From assembly GCF_000512915.1 (NCBI RefSeq), contig NZ_CP007034.1, positions 2,661,001 to 2,725,000 on the forward strand: a stretch of DNA of 64,000 bases, written 5' to 3'. Made by a program: the position numbers and the translations under genes. Numbering within the stretch: the stretch's first letter is position 1; each line of letters begins with the position of its first letter. Source of the DNA: Barnesiella viscericola DSM 18177. GTDB lineage: Bacteria > Bacteroidota > Bacteroidia > Bacteroidales > Barnesiellaceae. The notes below the pieces were generated by a model. That model was not told the origin of the DNA. It saw nothing but the letters and a program-made list of their open reading frames with translations, and made no database searches. Below, piece after piece: positions 24,663-33,575 of this stretch.

Positions 24663-25994
24663 TCAGTCGAGCGTGAGGGGTTTGTTTTCGTAGTAGTCGA
24701 GCAGTTTGAGGTTGAGCAGAGCCATGTAGCGCGACTGCAACTCCTCTTGTTGGGCCGAGAGCCAGTTGTTCTTGGCGGTAAGCATCTCGACGGTATTTTT
24801 CATGCCCAGGTAGAACTGCTCTTCGGTGAGCTCGAAGGAGGTTTGCGTGGCGGCGAGCTGTTCGCGGGCGGCCAGGTATTGCGACTGGGCCGACGAGGCG
24901 TCGAGCCAGGCGCTCTCAATCTGGTTCAACAACTCCTTCTCCTGGTTTTTGAGGTCGAGTGCGCTGATTTTCTGTTGGATTCGGGCTCGCTCCATAGCCG
25001 ACTTGTTGCTTCGCTGGCTGTAAATAGGTATCGACAGAGTGAGCCCTATCGACTCGTTGAAGCCCTGTTTCAGCTGGCTGCCCAGGCTGCCGCTGTCGCC
25101 GGTATTGTGGCCGCTTCCTATGCCGGCATAGAGCGAGAGGTTGGGGTAGTACCCGGCCTTGGCATTGGCGATGTTCAGGTCGGCCACTTCGAGTTCCAGC
25201 TTGCCGCTTTGTATCGAGGGGATAAAGCCCAGGGCGGTGGCATAGACCGTGCTCTTGTCGGGCAGCGGCACGAGTACCTTGCTCTCGTCGATGGTGGGCA
25301 GAGCCAGTTCCATCGTCACGTCGATGTCGAGTTCGAGCAGCTGTTTCAGGTTCAGACGCAGCTGGTCGCGATTGGCTTCGGCCGATACCAACTGGTATTT
25401 GTCGTTGCTGTATTGGGCTTCGAGTTGGGCCAGATCGCTTTTCGAGATGGAGCCGGCGGCCAGCAGTTCGCGCGACCGTTCGACCTGTCGTTGCGAGACC
25501 TCGACGGTCTGTTGGCAGATGTTCACTGCCTCTTCGGCATAGAGAATTTGCAGATAGTCGGTGAGAATCTCGATTTGCAGGTTGTCGAGGCTCTCCTGGA
25601 AGGCGTATTGCTGCTGCCTCTCTTGCAGTTGGTTGGACTTGATGGTGTTGCGGCGTTTCCCGTCGAAGATGGTCCATGACGCGTTCAGGTTGTAGGTGCC
25701 GGTGTAGACGTTGTTCCCCTCTCGGGAACCGTCGGCCAGGGGGTAGTTGCCATAGTTGTGCGAGGTGGAGAAGTCGAACGAGGGGAAGAGCTGGGCTTTG
25801 GCCTCTTTCGTGTTGACCGAGCTCTCTTCAATCGACAACCGGTTCTGTTGCAGAGTGATGCTGTGATCGTGGGCATAGTCGAAGCAGGCTTGCAGAGTCC
25901 ATACGTCGGGCATCGCTTCTTCACTCTCCTGAGCTTGCAGGGGAGCGCAACAGATGAGTGTTAAAATGGCGGTGGATATGATTAAATTTTTCAT
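24663..25994 (-). CDS. TolC-family outer-membrane efflux protein
   Basis: 443 residues. Signal peptide MKNLIISTAILTLICCAPLQAQ, then two homologous OEP repeats with long amphipathic helices (SWTIFDGKRRNTIKSNQLQERQQQ and NQEKELLNQIESAWLDASSAQSQ regions) as in TolC channels. It is the first gene of the exporter operon, which runs TolC, MacA-like adaptor, ATPase, permease. A TAATTTTG -7 box at 26018-26025 (minus) lies 23 bases before its ATG. Confidence 0.93.
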   Translation of the reverse strand: MKNLIISTAILTLICCAPLQAQESEEAMPDVWTLQACFDYAHDHSITLQQNRLSIEESSVNTKEAKAQLFPSFDFSTSHNYGNYPLADGSREGNNVYTGTYNLNASWTIFDGKRRNTIKSNQLQERQQQYAFQESLDNLQIEILTDYLQILYAEEAVNICQQTVEVSQRQVERSRELLAAGSISKSDLAQLEAQYSNDKYQLVSAEANRDQLRLNLKQLLELDIDVTMELALPTIDESKVLVPLPDKSTVYATALGFIPSIQSGKLELEVADLNIANAKAGYYPNLSLYAGIGSGHNTGDSGSLGSQLKQGFNESIGLTLSIPIYSQRSNKSAMERARIQQKISALDLKNQEKELLNQIESAWLDASSAQSQYLAAREQLAATQTSFELTEEQFYLGMKNTVEMLTAKNNWLSAQQEELQSRYMALLNLKLLDYYENKPLTLD

Positions 25995-26017
25995 AACCGA
26001 TTCGTTAAATTGGAACC

Positions 26018-26025
26018 CAAAATTA
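26018..26025 (-). promoter_or_regulatory. -7 box of the TolC-MacA-ABC exporter operon
   Basis: TAATTTTG on the minus strand 23 bases before the TolC-family ATG. A hairpin (26061-26093) lies just upstream of the promoter. Confidence 0.5.
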
Positions 26026-26060
26026 ACACTCGGTGAGCCATTTAGAGAAATGTAATCGAG

Positions 26061-26093
26061 AGAGCCCGATTTTTTGTGGATAAAGCGGGCTCT
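26061..26093. other. Hairpin upstream of the exporter promoter
   Basis: AGAGCCCG (26061-26068) pairs with CGGGCTCT (26086-26093), followed on plus by TTTAT. No plus-strand gene ends here, so it is either a terminator of an unseen transcript or a regulatory structure. Confidence 0.4.
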
Positions 26094-26160
26094 TTTATCG
26101 ATAAAATCGGGGTGATTGCGTCGTGCTGTTACGGGACTTGTCTATCAAGGTAGAAAACAA

Positions 26161-26194
26161 ACGAGGGAAGCCCTGGACTGGAGGCCTCCCTCGT
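26161..26194 (-). terminator. Terminator of the AspT/YidE-type transporter gene
   Basis: ACGAGGGA pairs with TCCCTCGT around a second short stem (GCC/GGC); on the minus strand it is followed by TTTGTTTTC. It lies about 30 bases after the transporter stop. Confidence 0.75.
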
Positions 26195-26225
26195 GAGGAT
26201 AGAAGTGTATCGTTGAATAAATCGT

Positions 26226-27902
26226 CTAATAGAACAGCAGGATAAGCAGCTGTGCCGAGAGTACCCGCAGGAACATCGTGAGCGGGTAGACGGTTGAATA
26301 GGCTACCGAAGGGGCGTCGTTACCCGATACCTTGTTGCCATAGGCGAGGGCGGGGGGATCGGTGCAGGCTCCCGAGAGCAGACCCATGATCGAACAGTAG
26401 TTGATCTTGTAGTGGGCCCGGGCGATGATGCCAATCACGAGCAGGGGAATGACGGTGATGAGGAATCCCCACCATACCCACACGAGGCCGCCCGACATGA
26501 TGGTGTTGACAAACTCGCCTCCGGCCGAAATGCCTACACTGGCCAGGAAGAGGCAGATACCTACCTCGCGCAGCATGAGGCTGGCACCCGTCGAGGTGTA
26601 GGTAACCAAGTGTATCTTGTGACCGAAGCGGCCCAGCAAGATGGCTACGACCAGCGGTCCGCCGGCCAGACCCAGTTTCATCGGTACGCTCATGCCCGGT
26701 ATGGCGATAGGAATACTACCCAAGATGATGCCGAGGAATATACCCACGAAGAGGGTGACCATGTTGGGCTCGTGCAGACGCTTGGTTGAGTTTCCCAGCT
26801 TTTCGGCCAGACGGTTGATATCTTCGATGCGGCCCACAACGGTGAGTCGGTCGCCTATTTGCAGTTCCAGGTTGGGGTTGGCCAGCAGGTCTACACCGGC
26901 ACGGTTCACCCGCGTGGCGTTCAGGCGGTATCCCATTCTCAACCGCAAGCTACCGATTTTGCGCCCGTTGATTTCGGGGCGGGTAACCAGGATACGGCGC
27001 GAAACGACCGGCGCCTGTATGGCCTCCCAGTTCATCTCGACGGGGCGTCCGATGAAGGCTTCGAGGGCACTCTCGTCTTGCAGCGAGAGAACCACCAGCA
27101 GTAAATCGCCCTCTTCGAGAATGGTGTCGGAGTTGGGGATAATCACCTCGTCGTTGTGTTTGATACGCGACACCACGAAATTGCGGTCGATAAGTTTGGC
27201 GAGGTCGTCGAGGGTTTTGCCCACGATGAGTTTGTTCTCTACCTGATAGGTCACCACGTGCGGCACGAGCTGGCTCGACTGGTTCTCCTCCTCGATTTGT
27301 TGATTCTCCTTATCGAGTTTGACTTTGAAGATGGCCCGAATCACCAGCATCGAGGCGATGATACCGATTACACCCAGCGGATAGGCGGCGGCGTAACCCA
27401 GAGCAATCTCGGGAACCTCGGTAATCGAACCGTCGAACCGCAGCTGCGACAGTGTTTGCTGGGCGGCACCCAGTCCCGGGGTGTTGGTGACGGCTCCCGA
27501 GAGGATACCCACCATCATGGGCATGCTCACACTCCCCTGATTCATGAAATAAATAACCAGCGCTACGACAATGTTGAGCGCGACAATTCCCACGGCCAGC
27601 ATGTTGAGGGTGAGTCCGCCCCGCTTGAACGACGAGAAAAAACTGGGCCCCACTTGCAGACCGATGGAATAGATAAACAGAATTAAACCGAACTCCTGTA
27701 CGAAGTGGAGTATGTTTTTCTCGGCCGAGAAGCCGAAGTGGCCGGCTATCAGCCCGACGAAAAGAACGAATGTAACTCCCAATGAGACCCCGAAGAATTT
27801 CAGTTTGCCCAGTGCTACTCCTACCGCAATGACAAAGGCGTATAGGATTACGGTGTGGGCTACCGATGCGTCATTAAATAACAGACTTTGTATCCAATCC
27901 AT
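26226..27902 (-). CDS. AspT/YidE-family putative antiporter with two RCK_C domains
   Basis: 558 residues. Two hydrophobic halves of about five or six membrane segments each, at about 15-185 and 385-555, show the internal duplication of the aspartate:alanine exchanger family ([20 protein letters not shown] in the first half, [21 protein letters not shown] in the second). Between them are two TrkA-C/RCK_C-like cytoplasmic domains (about 205-290 and 295-375). The length and order fit YidE/YbjL. The substrate in Bacteroidota is unknown; succinate, aspartate or glutamate exchange are possible. Single-gene unit with its own terminator. Confidence 0.88.
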   Translation of the reverse strand: MDWIQSLLFNDASVAHTVILYAFVIAVGVALGKLKFFGVSLGVTFVLFVGLIAGHFGFSAEKNILHFVQEFGLILFIYSIGLQVGPSFFSSFKRGGLTLNMLAVGIVALNIVVALVIYFMNQGSVSMPMMVGILSGAVTNTPGLGAAQQTLSQLRFDGSITEVPEIALGYAAAYPLGVIGIIASMLVIRAIFKVKLDKENQQIEEENQSSQLVPHVVTYQVENKLIVGKTLDDLAKLIDRNFVVSRIKHNDEVIIPNSDTILEEGDLLLVVLSLQDESALEAFIGRPVEMNWEAIQAPVVSRRILVTRPEINGRKIGSLRLRMGYRLNATRVNRAGVDLLANPNLELQIGDRLTVVGRIEDINRLAEKLGNSTKRLHEPNMVTLFVGIFLGIILGSIPIAIPGMSVPMKLGLAGGPLVVAILLGRFGHKIHLVTYTSTGASLMLREVGICLFLASVGISAGGEFVNTIMSGGLVWVWWGFLITVIPLLVIGIIARAHYKINYCSIMGLLSGACTDPPALAYGNKVSGNDAPSVAYSTVYPLTMFLRVLSAQLLILLFY

Positions 27903-28209
27903 TTTAGGTAAACAATACTTTTTATTTTTTGTGCAAAGTTAGCAATAATCTCCATAAACGATTCTCGTCGGTGCAGATTTTATGATTGCCTGTTAAAAGG
28001 GACAGAAAAAACGGAAAAAAGAAAAAGGCCCGGGACATCGCGTCCGGGACCTTTCATCAAGTCAATACACTTTTTATGCTAAGAGCCTTCCTCGGCCATG
28101 CTCACGCACAACCGATGGAATATTTTAGTTAGATTTGTTTTTCACAACACAGTACATATCAACAGTAAGTAGTTATTCTTTATGATTCTCCTATGGTGCA
28201 TTGTCTCTG
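27903..28209. other. Intergenic region with a minus-strand terminator
   Basis: 307 bases between two minus-strand genes. Only very short open frames (under about 18 codons) are seen. It holds the terminator at 28021-28054 and no recognised promoter box of full match before the transporter gene. Confidence 0.5.
28013..28054 (-). terminator. Intrinsic terminator, minus strand
   Basis: AAAGG-CCCGG-GAC (28024-28036) pairs with GTC-CGGGA-CCTTT with single-base bulges; on the minus strand a run of TTTTTCTTTTTT follows. Probably ends the HAD-like gene transcript, about 150 bases past its stop. Confidence 0.7.
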
Positions 28210-28923
28210 TTAAGATAGCAGTTCGTTAAGGCAAGTCAAGGAATTTATGTGATAGTTGGATATACGTTTTGACGGGGGAACCGATCGTTGGCTCAACCAT
28301 ACGGTGGGACACCCGATACCTTGGGCGGGTCGCAGGTCGTTGTTGAGTGAATTGCTCACGCACAAGGTCTCTGCGGGGGAGAGATGCAGAGCCTCGACCG
28401 ACAGTCGGTAAAGGGCCTGGTCGGGCTTGTTGAGGTTGACGGCGCTCGACTCGATTACGTCGGTAAAGTAGGAGGTAAGTCCAAAGTCTCCCAACACGGC
28501 CGTCATATTGCCATACGACTGGGCTACGATACCCAGTCGGTATCGAGGTGCCAATTCTTCAAAAATTTGTTCGTTTTGTCTCACGTGCATGATGGCCAGA
28601 TTGTAACAGAGGGTAGCCAACTGTTGGGGATACTTGTGGGTACACCCGTTGTCGGATAGCAGCCCTTTGTTGATGAGGTATTGGATTTGCAGCGAGAGTT
28701 TGGTGTATAGGGTCTGGTATGAATTGAAACTGGATTCGATGAGTCCGTTTTCGATAATTTGAGCCTCGGCATATTCGTGGGCATGCAGGTAGTCGCTCTT
28801 CGATACCGGAATACCGGTTTCCCGGTATTTCTGCCAAATGAGGTCGAACCATTCGCAGCCCCCGGTGTCGATTGTACCCGAGAAGTTAAACAAAATGCCC
28901 TTTATGTCGTGTATTTGTTCCAT
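28210..28923 (-). CDS. HAD-superfamily protein with degenerate catalytic motifs
   Basis: 237 residues with the overall pattern of a HAD hydrolase with a helical cap. Motif I reads LFNFSGTIDT, so the nucleophile aspartate is replaced by Asn and the general acid aspartate by Ser. Motif II (IVAQSYGN) and motif III (LNKPDQALY) are kept. Motif IV reads CVSNSLNNDL where GDS...D is expected. The relatives I remember in Bacteroidales start with FDYGGTID. The protein is therefore likely a pseudoenzyme, possibly a binding or regulatory protein. Sequencing error is unlikely to cause several separate substitutions in an intact frame. More AT-rich than average. Confidence 0.75.
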   Translation of the reverse strand: MEQIHDIKGILFNFSGTIDTGGCEWFDLIWQKYRETGIPVSKSDYLHAHEYAEAQIIENGLIESSFNSYQTLYTKLSLQIQYLINKGLLSDNGCTHKYPQQLATLCYNLAIMHVRQNEQIFEELAPRYRLGIVAQSYGNMTAVLGDFGLTSYFTDVIESSAVNLNKPDQALYRLSVEALHLSPAETLCVSNSLNNDLRPAQGIGCPTVWLSQRSVPPSKRISNYHINSLTCLNELLS

Positions 28924-29084
28924 GTCTGTGGATTAAAAACAACGCAAAGTTATTGTGACAGACCTCCTCCTACAAGGTCGTTATGGAGAGATAATTGTCC
29001 TAAAAGTCGTATTGATGAAAATGCCTGTTCTCATGCGAATTTCTTTCCCGGTAGAATTTAGAAGGGAGCAGAATAGATAATTAT

Positions 29085-29116
29085 ATTGTCTTTATATTTA
29101 TCTTTCGCTATCTTTG
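29085..29116 (+). promoter_or_regulatory. Promoter of the hexosamine kinase-like gene
   Basis: ATTG at 29085-29088 and TATCTTTG at 29109-29116, 20-base spacer. The box lies inside the longer open frame starting at 29086, so the ATG at 29158 is the true start. Confidence 0.6.
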
Positions 29117-29157
29117 GAATCGTATATCTATTTTATGCATTTACAATATCCGTACAC

Positions 29158-30246
29158 ATGAAAGACTTAATCGAAATCTTGTCGCATTTTGCCCTGGTTG
29201 GCGAGGTGATTGAAATAAAACCGTTGGGCGCGGGACTCATCAACGACTCCTATAAAGTGACCACGACTCCGCCCGAGGCTCCCGACTATGTACTGCAACG
29301 CATCAACCACACGATTTTCACCGACGTGGAGATGCTCCAAAACAATTTCTATCGGGTGACGACCCACATTCGTCACAAGTTGGAGGCTCGGGGCGAGACC
29401 GACATCGACCGTAAAGTGCTGACGCTGATACCGACGAAAGACCACAAACTTTATTATTTCGATGGTGAGAATTACTGGCGGGTACTCCTCTTCATTCATC
29501 ACGCCCGGAGCTACGACACCGTGAATCCCCAGTACGCCTACCAGGCCGGCCGGGCTTTCGGCGACTTTCAGGCCATGCTGGCCGACATACCGGAGGAACT
29601 GGGCGAGACGATTCCCGACTTCCACAACATGGAGTTCCGTCTGCAACAACTGCACGAGGCCGTCGCTGCCGACCCCGCAGGTAGGGTGGGCGAGGTGCGT
29701 CCCCTGCTCGACGCATTCGAACAACGGGCCCACGACATGTGCCGGGCCGAGCGGCTGCATCGCGAGGGGAAATTGCCCAAACGCATCTGCCACTGCGACA
29801 CGAAGGTGAACAACATGATGTTCGACGAGCAGGGTCGGGTCTTGTGTGTCGTCGACCTCGACACGGTGATGCCCAGTTATATCTTCTCCGATTTTGGCGA
29901 CTTCATGCGCACCGCGGCCAACACGGGCGAGGAGGACGACCGGAATCTCGACCGTGTCAACTTCGACATGGAGATATTCAAGGCATTTACCAAAGGCTAC
30001 TTGGAGACGGCCCGCGTATTCCTCACCGACGTCGAGACCGACAATCTGCCCTACGCTGCCACCCTTTTCCCCTACATGCAGGCCGTGCGTTTCCTCACCG
30101 ACTACATCAACGGCGATACCTACTATAAAATCAACTATCCCGAACACAACCTGGTGCGCACCCGGGCTCAGTTCAAGCTGCTGCAAAGCGCCGAGGCTGC
30201 TGGGCCTGCCATGAAGGCTTATATCGACGAGTGTCTGGGACGATGA
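29158..30246 (+). CDS. APH-family sugar kinase, N-acetylhexosamine 1-kinase-like
   Basis: 362 residues from the ATG at 29158. The N-lobe has LGAGLINDSYKV and YVLQRINHTIF. The Brenner motif is HCDTKVNNMMF (catalytic Asp and Asn), and the metal-binding motif is VVDLDTVMP. These features and length fit the NahK-like branch of aminoglycoside phosphotransferases, which phosphorylates N-acetylglucosamine or galactosamine at C1. The specific sugar is inference. The promoter box lies inside the upstream extension of the frame, which fixes the start. Followed by the muramidase gene after 108 bases on the same strand, perhaps for cell-wall sugar handling, but the link is weak. Confidence 0.82.
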   Translation: MKDLIEILSHFALVGEVIEIKPLGAGLINDSYKVTTTPPEAPDYVLQRINHTIFTDVEMLQNNFYRVTTHIRHKLEARGETDIDRKVLTLIPTKDHKLYYFDGENYWRVLLFIHHARSYDTVNPQYAYQAGRAFGDFQAMLADIPEELGETIPDFHNMEFRLQQLHEAVAADPAGRVGEVRPLLDAFEQRAHDMCRAERLHREGKLPKRICHCDTKVNNMMFDEQGRVLCVVDLDTVMPSYIFSDFGDFMRTAANTGEEDDRNLDRVNFDMEIFKAFTKGYLETARVFLTDVETDNLPYAATLFPYMQAVRFLTDYINGDTYYKINYPEHNLVRTRAQFKLLQSAEAAGPAMKAYIDECLGR

Positions 30247-30354
30247 CTTTGCCGAGATACTTGCCGTGATGTGGCATAAAATCAATTCATGCCATCGTCA
30301 CCCCGCTTTTTCTTTGTTTCTTGCACGTCCAAATCTCATGATAGAAGAATAGAA

Positions 30355-31152
30355 ATGAAAACTGTAAAACAAGGCGATTCGGGAGAAGAGATAGCCATAC
30401 TGAATAACGCACTGACACAAGCCGGATATTCCGTAAAGGAGGGCATGACATTCACTCCGGCACTGCGGGAGACCGTCGTTGCCTTTCAACAGCAACGGGG
30501 ATTGGAGCCCGACGGCATCGTGGGGTACCACACCTGGGAGGCTCTGCTGTTGGGTGGAGAGAGCGAGGCAACCGAACTGGCCGACGAGGATTTCAGCCGG
30601 GGAGCCCTGTTGCTCGACTGTGAAACGGCTGCATTAAGGGCCGTGCAAGAGGTCGAGAGCGGAAGTCGTCACGGATTTGTCGCTCCCGGCAAGCCTACCA
30701 TCTTGTTCGAGGGGCACATCTTTTGGGCTCAGTTGAAGAAACGAGGGATAGACCCTGTGCAATATGCGGCTCAAAATGGCGATATTCTTTACCCCCAATG
30801 GGAGAAAGGTCACTACCGCGGCGGGCTCAAAGAGTACGATCGGTTGGAGAAGGCCCGGGCCATCGATCGCGAAGCTGCCGATGCGTCGGCCAGTTGGGGC
30901 ATGTTCCAAGTGATGGGATTCAACTTTGCCGCCTGTGGCGAGAAGAGTGTCGCGAGTTTTGTGGCCGCCATGCAACAGAGTGCCCGCAGCCAGCTGAAAC
31001 TCTTCGTTCGCTTTATCCATCAGGGAGGCATGCTCTTCGCCCTGCAAAGGAAAGAGTGGGCCACTTTTGCCCGGCTCTACAACGGTCCCCGGTATGCCGA
31101 GAATCGTTATGACGTGAAGCTGGCAAAGGCTTACGCGAAATATGCCCGATAA
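30355..31152 (+). CDS. N-acetylmuramidase (DUF3380) with peptidoglycan-binding domain
   Basis: 265 residues from the ATG at 30355, chosen because the protein-like part starts there (MKTVKQGDSGEEIAILNNAL). Residues 1-62 form a PG_binding_1 domain (VVAFQQQRGLEPDGIVGYHTWEALL). Residues about 95-262 are an N-acetylmuramidase domain (AVQEVESGSRHGF with the likely catalytic Glu, PTILFEGHIFW, ASWGMFQVMGFN). No signal peptide is seen with this start, as in phage endolysins, but no other phage gene is nearby. It may be exported by another route or be a domesticated endolysin. Confidence 0.85.
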   Translation: MKTVKQGDSGEEIAILNNALTQAGYSVKEGMTFTPALRETVVAFQQQRGLEPDGIVGYHTWEALLLGGESEATELADEDFSRGALLLDCETAALRAVQEVESGSRHGFVAPGKPTILFEGHIFWAQLKKRGIDPVQYAAQNGDILYPQWEKGHYRGGLKEYDRLEKARAIDREAADASASWGMFQVMGFNFAACGEKSVASFVAAMQQSARSQLKLFVRFIHQGGMLFALQRKEWATFARLYNGPRYAENRYDVKLAKAYAKYAR

Positions 31153-31226
31153 GCGATGATACAACAGAGAGGGGCGGCGGTTTCGTTTACGTAATCGAGA
31201 CAGCCCGATTTACCGTACCCAGGGGC

Positions 31227-32174
31227 TCACGCATGAGGCGACGAATGTAGGTGCGACGTGGGGGCACGCGTTCCGCGATTCTCGGCAATCTCCACGGCAT
31301 AGACCCCGACGCAGATAAGCACCATGGCCAGAATCTGCGTCCAGCTGAAACGGTCCTGTCCCGTAAGGAACGAGGTGAGCGAGGCCACCATGAGAATGAG
31401 GTAACCGTATATGGCCACAACCGTCGTCTTCAAATACCGCAGCCCGACGGGCACCAACAGATAGCTCAACACCGTGGGGAAGATGAGTACGAAAAGCAGC
31501 ATTGCCAGCGGCCACAGATGGAGCGGCGATTCGAACAACGGAGCATCATAGCCCGTAAAGGCCATCACAATCAGGCTCGAAAAGGCAGCCCCCGAAAAGG
31601 TGTAACGCATGAGGGTATAGGTGCCGGTGCGTTTCAAGAACCGGTTGCTCAGTACCAGATAGATGGCATAGATAACCGAACTCATCAGGCAGAAGAGGTT
31701 CCCGGCCAGCGCATCGGAGGCGAGGTCGTCGCTCTTCTGGGTGAGGATACAGAGCAGTGCGCCCCCCAATCCCACCAGAATACCCACCACCTTCAACAGG
31801 GAAATCCGCTCGTGCATGAAGAGCACCGATATGACAAAGACCCATATCGGCTGCATCGAGGTGAAGATGGCTGCCGAGACCGGGGTGGTCTTGCTCAGCC
31901 CCATCAGGTAGGAGAACATGTAGCCGTAGATGCCCACGGCACCCATCACGAAGAGAATCCACTTGTCGCGGGTCGAAGCCTTTTCGGGTCGGGCAAACCA
32001 ACCGAGAATCCAAAAAGCCACGGCAGCAAACACGCATCGGAACGTAGCGCCCGTGAGCGGAGCGAGCCACAGGGGCAACAGGTAGTGCAGGGCATTCACA
32101 TTCAGTCCGCCGAAGACTTTCGACATCACCATGGCCCAGTTGGCCATGGCTACTTTATTTTGCATCATTTTCAT
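31227..32174 (-). CDS. EamA-family (DMT) transporter
   Basis: 315 residues from the ATG at 32174. Ten membrane segments in two EamA repeats (about 15-145 and 160-300); conserved stretch SAAIFTSMQPIWVFVISVLFMHERISLLKVVGILVGLGGALL. Predicted metabolite or drug exporter, substrate unknown. Its ATG overlaps the stop of the upstream MFS gene as ATGA, which fixes the start and suggests coupled translation. The C-terminal tail (ENRGTRAPTSHLHSSPHA) is short and polar. Confidence 0.9.
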   Translation of the reverse strand: MKMMQNKVAMANWAMVMSKVFGGLNVNALHYLLPLWLAPLTGATFRCVFAAVAFWILGWFARPEKASTRDKWILFVMGAVGIYGYMFSYLMGLSKTTPVSAAIFTSMQPIWVFVISVLFMHERISLLKVVGILVGLGGALLCILTQKSDDLASDALAGNLFCLMSSVIYAIYLVLSNRFLKRTGTYTLMRYTFSGAAFSSLIVMAFTGYDAPLFESPLHLWPLAMLLFVLIFPTVLSYLLVPVGLRYLKTTVVAIYGYLILMVASLTSFLTGQDRFSWTQILAMVLICVGVYAVEIAENRGTRAPTSHLHSSPHA

Positions 32175-33370
32175 GGCTGAACGGGATTGGCGGGAGCATC
32201 GTTGAACAAAAAGGTGTGCCGTTTCCAATAGGCCCAAACCACGGTGAGCAGCGTAATACCCAGGTTGAGTTCAAAGGCAAACCGCTGGGTATGGATATGA
32301 AAGAGTGATTGCAGGGCGTCGATAATCACGGGGCAGAGCAGAATGGCCAGGTAGTTCATGGCCATGACCAATGCCAGAGCAAACGTAGCCCGCGAGGCAT
32401 CGGCCGCCCGGGTAGTCTGGTCGTAAATCACGGGTTGCATCACTCCATAGCCCAGCCCGATGAAGATGGCCCCGAGCGCCAACACCCACTCGCTCATCGA
32501 CAACAGTATGAGTAACAGCCCGATGGCGATGAACGACAGACTCGTGAACTTGGTGAGCGACCCCAGAAACGACAGCACCGGGTTGAGGAAGAAACCGGGC
32601 AGCATGATGGCCAGGAAAAAGAGTGAGATGATGAACCCCGATGCCCCCGTGTCGAAATGATACTCTTTCATGAGGAAGGGCAGGTTGAAGCTGACGATAA
32701 TCACCAGATAGGTAATGAGTCCGTAGAAGGCCATGAGCCCCGCCAGGCGCCCCTTGTCGAGACGGCCGGTCGAGGTCTGGGCCACCGGCCGGGCCGAGGT
32801 CGAGTCGCGCTTCAACGAGAAGGAGAGCAACAGCGAGAGAACGGGAGCCAGGTAGACCACGAATGGCAGATGCCAGTTCACCTCGGCCAGATAGCCGGTG
32901 AGCATCGTGGCCAGAACCAGGGTGACGTTGGTGATGGCCGAGCTCAATCCGAATTGCTGGGTGCGGTAGCGTCCCACGAAATGGCGCGAAATGAGGCCCG
33001 TCGAGAGCGGCACGATGATACCCGCCCCGATACCCAGCAGGGCACTCACGGCAATCAGCTGCCACATCTGCCCCGAGAAGAGGTAGAGCACCCCGCTCAG
33101 GGCAAAGACCACCAGTCCCACCTGCAACAGCCGCACGTTGTTCACCCGCTCGGTGAGCTTACCCGAGAGCAGAATAAAGGGGATTGTCAACAACGATGGC
33201 AACGAGGTGAGTAACTGTATGTCAAACTCCGAAGCGTGGGGAAAGATAGTGGACAACTGTCCGAGAATAGGCGATACCGCCAGCCCCGGCAGGGCACTTA
33301 GCGCCGATATGGACCAAATGCCCACGAGTGTAATCAGCGGGATTGTACCCCGCCCGGTCTCTATTTTCAT
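32171..33370 (-). CDS. MFS transporter
   Basis: 399 residues, twelve membrane segments. The loop 2-3 motif (LSGKLTERVNNVRLLQVG) resembles the MFS motif A, and the N-terminus LVGIWSISALSALPGLAVSPILGQL is typical of drug/metabolite proton antiporters. Substrate unknown. Forms a two-gene operon with the EamA gene through an ATGA overlap. Divergent from the glutamate decarboxylase gene; the 205-base gap shows no full TTTG/TAnnTTTG pair. Confidence 0.9.
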   Translation of the reverse strand: MKIETGRGTIPLITLVGIWSISALSALPGLAVSPILGQLSTIFPHASEFDIQLLTSLPSLLTIPFILLSGKLTERVNNVRLLQVGLVVFALSGVLYLFSGQMWQLIAVSALLGIGAGIIVPLSTGLISRHFVGRYRTQQFGLSSAITNVTLVLATMLTGYLAEVNWHLPFVVYLAPVLSLLLSFSLKRDSTSARPVAQTSTGRLDKGRLAGLMAFYGLITYLVIIVSFNLPFLMKEYHFDTGASGFIISLFFLAIMLPGFFLNPVLSFLGSLTKFTSLSFIAIGLLLILLSMSEWVLALGAIFIGLGYGVMQPVIYDQTTRAADASRATFALALVMAMNYLAILLCPVIIDALQSLFHIHTQRFAFELNLGITLLTVVWAYWKRHTFLFNDAPANPVQP

Positions 33371-33575
33371 AGGCTATGCATTTTATTTTATTACAGGGGG
33401 AAAACAACCGACGCTCCCGAATGTTTAGCAACTTCTTTAACAAGTGCCAAATTGTGCAGAAATAACCCAACGGCGTAAACTTTCGCCCCGCCGGGGCTGT
33501 TGTTTCACCAAGAAGCCGCCCTCTCCACCCGGGGAGAGTGGGTTTCATTGGTCTAATTCATAAATACTTTATACG

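Noticed and set aside
28060..28209. Tiny minus-strand frames after the HAD-like gene
   Set aside because: At most about 17 codons, no composition or conservation evidence available from the sequence alone.
30355..31152. Muramidase as evidence for a prophage
   Set aside because: No integrase, capsid, tail, portal or holin gene is found within several kilobases on either side.
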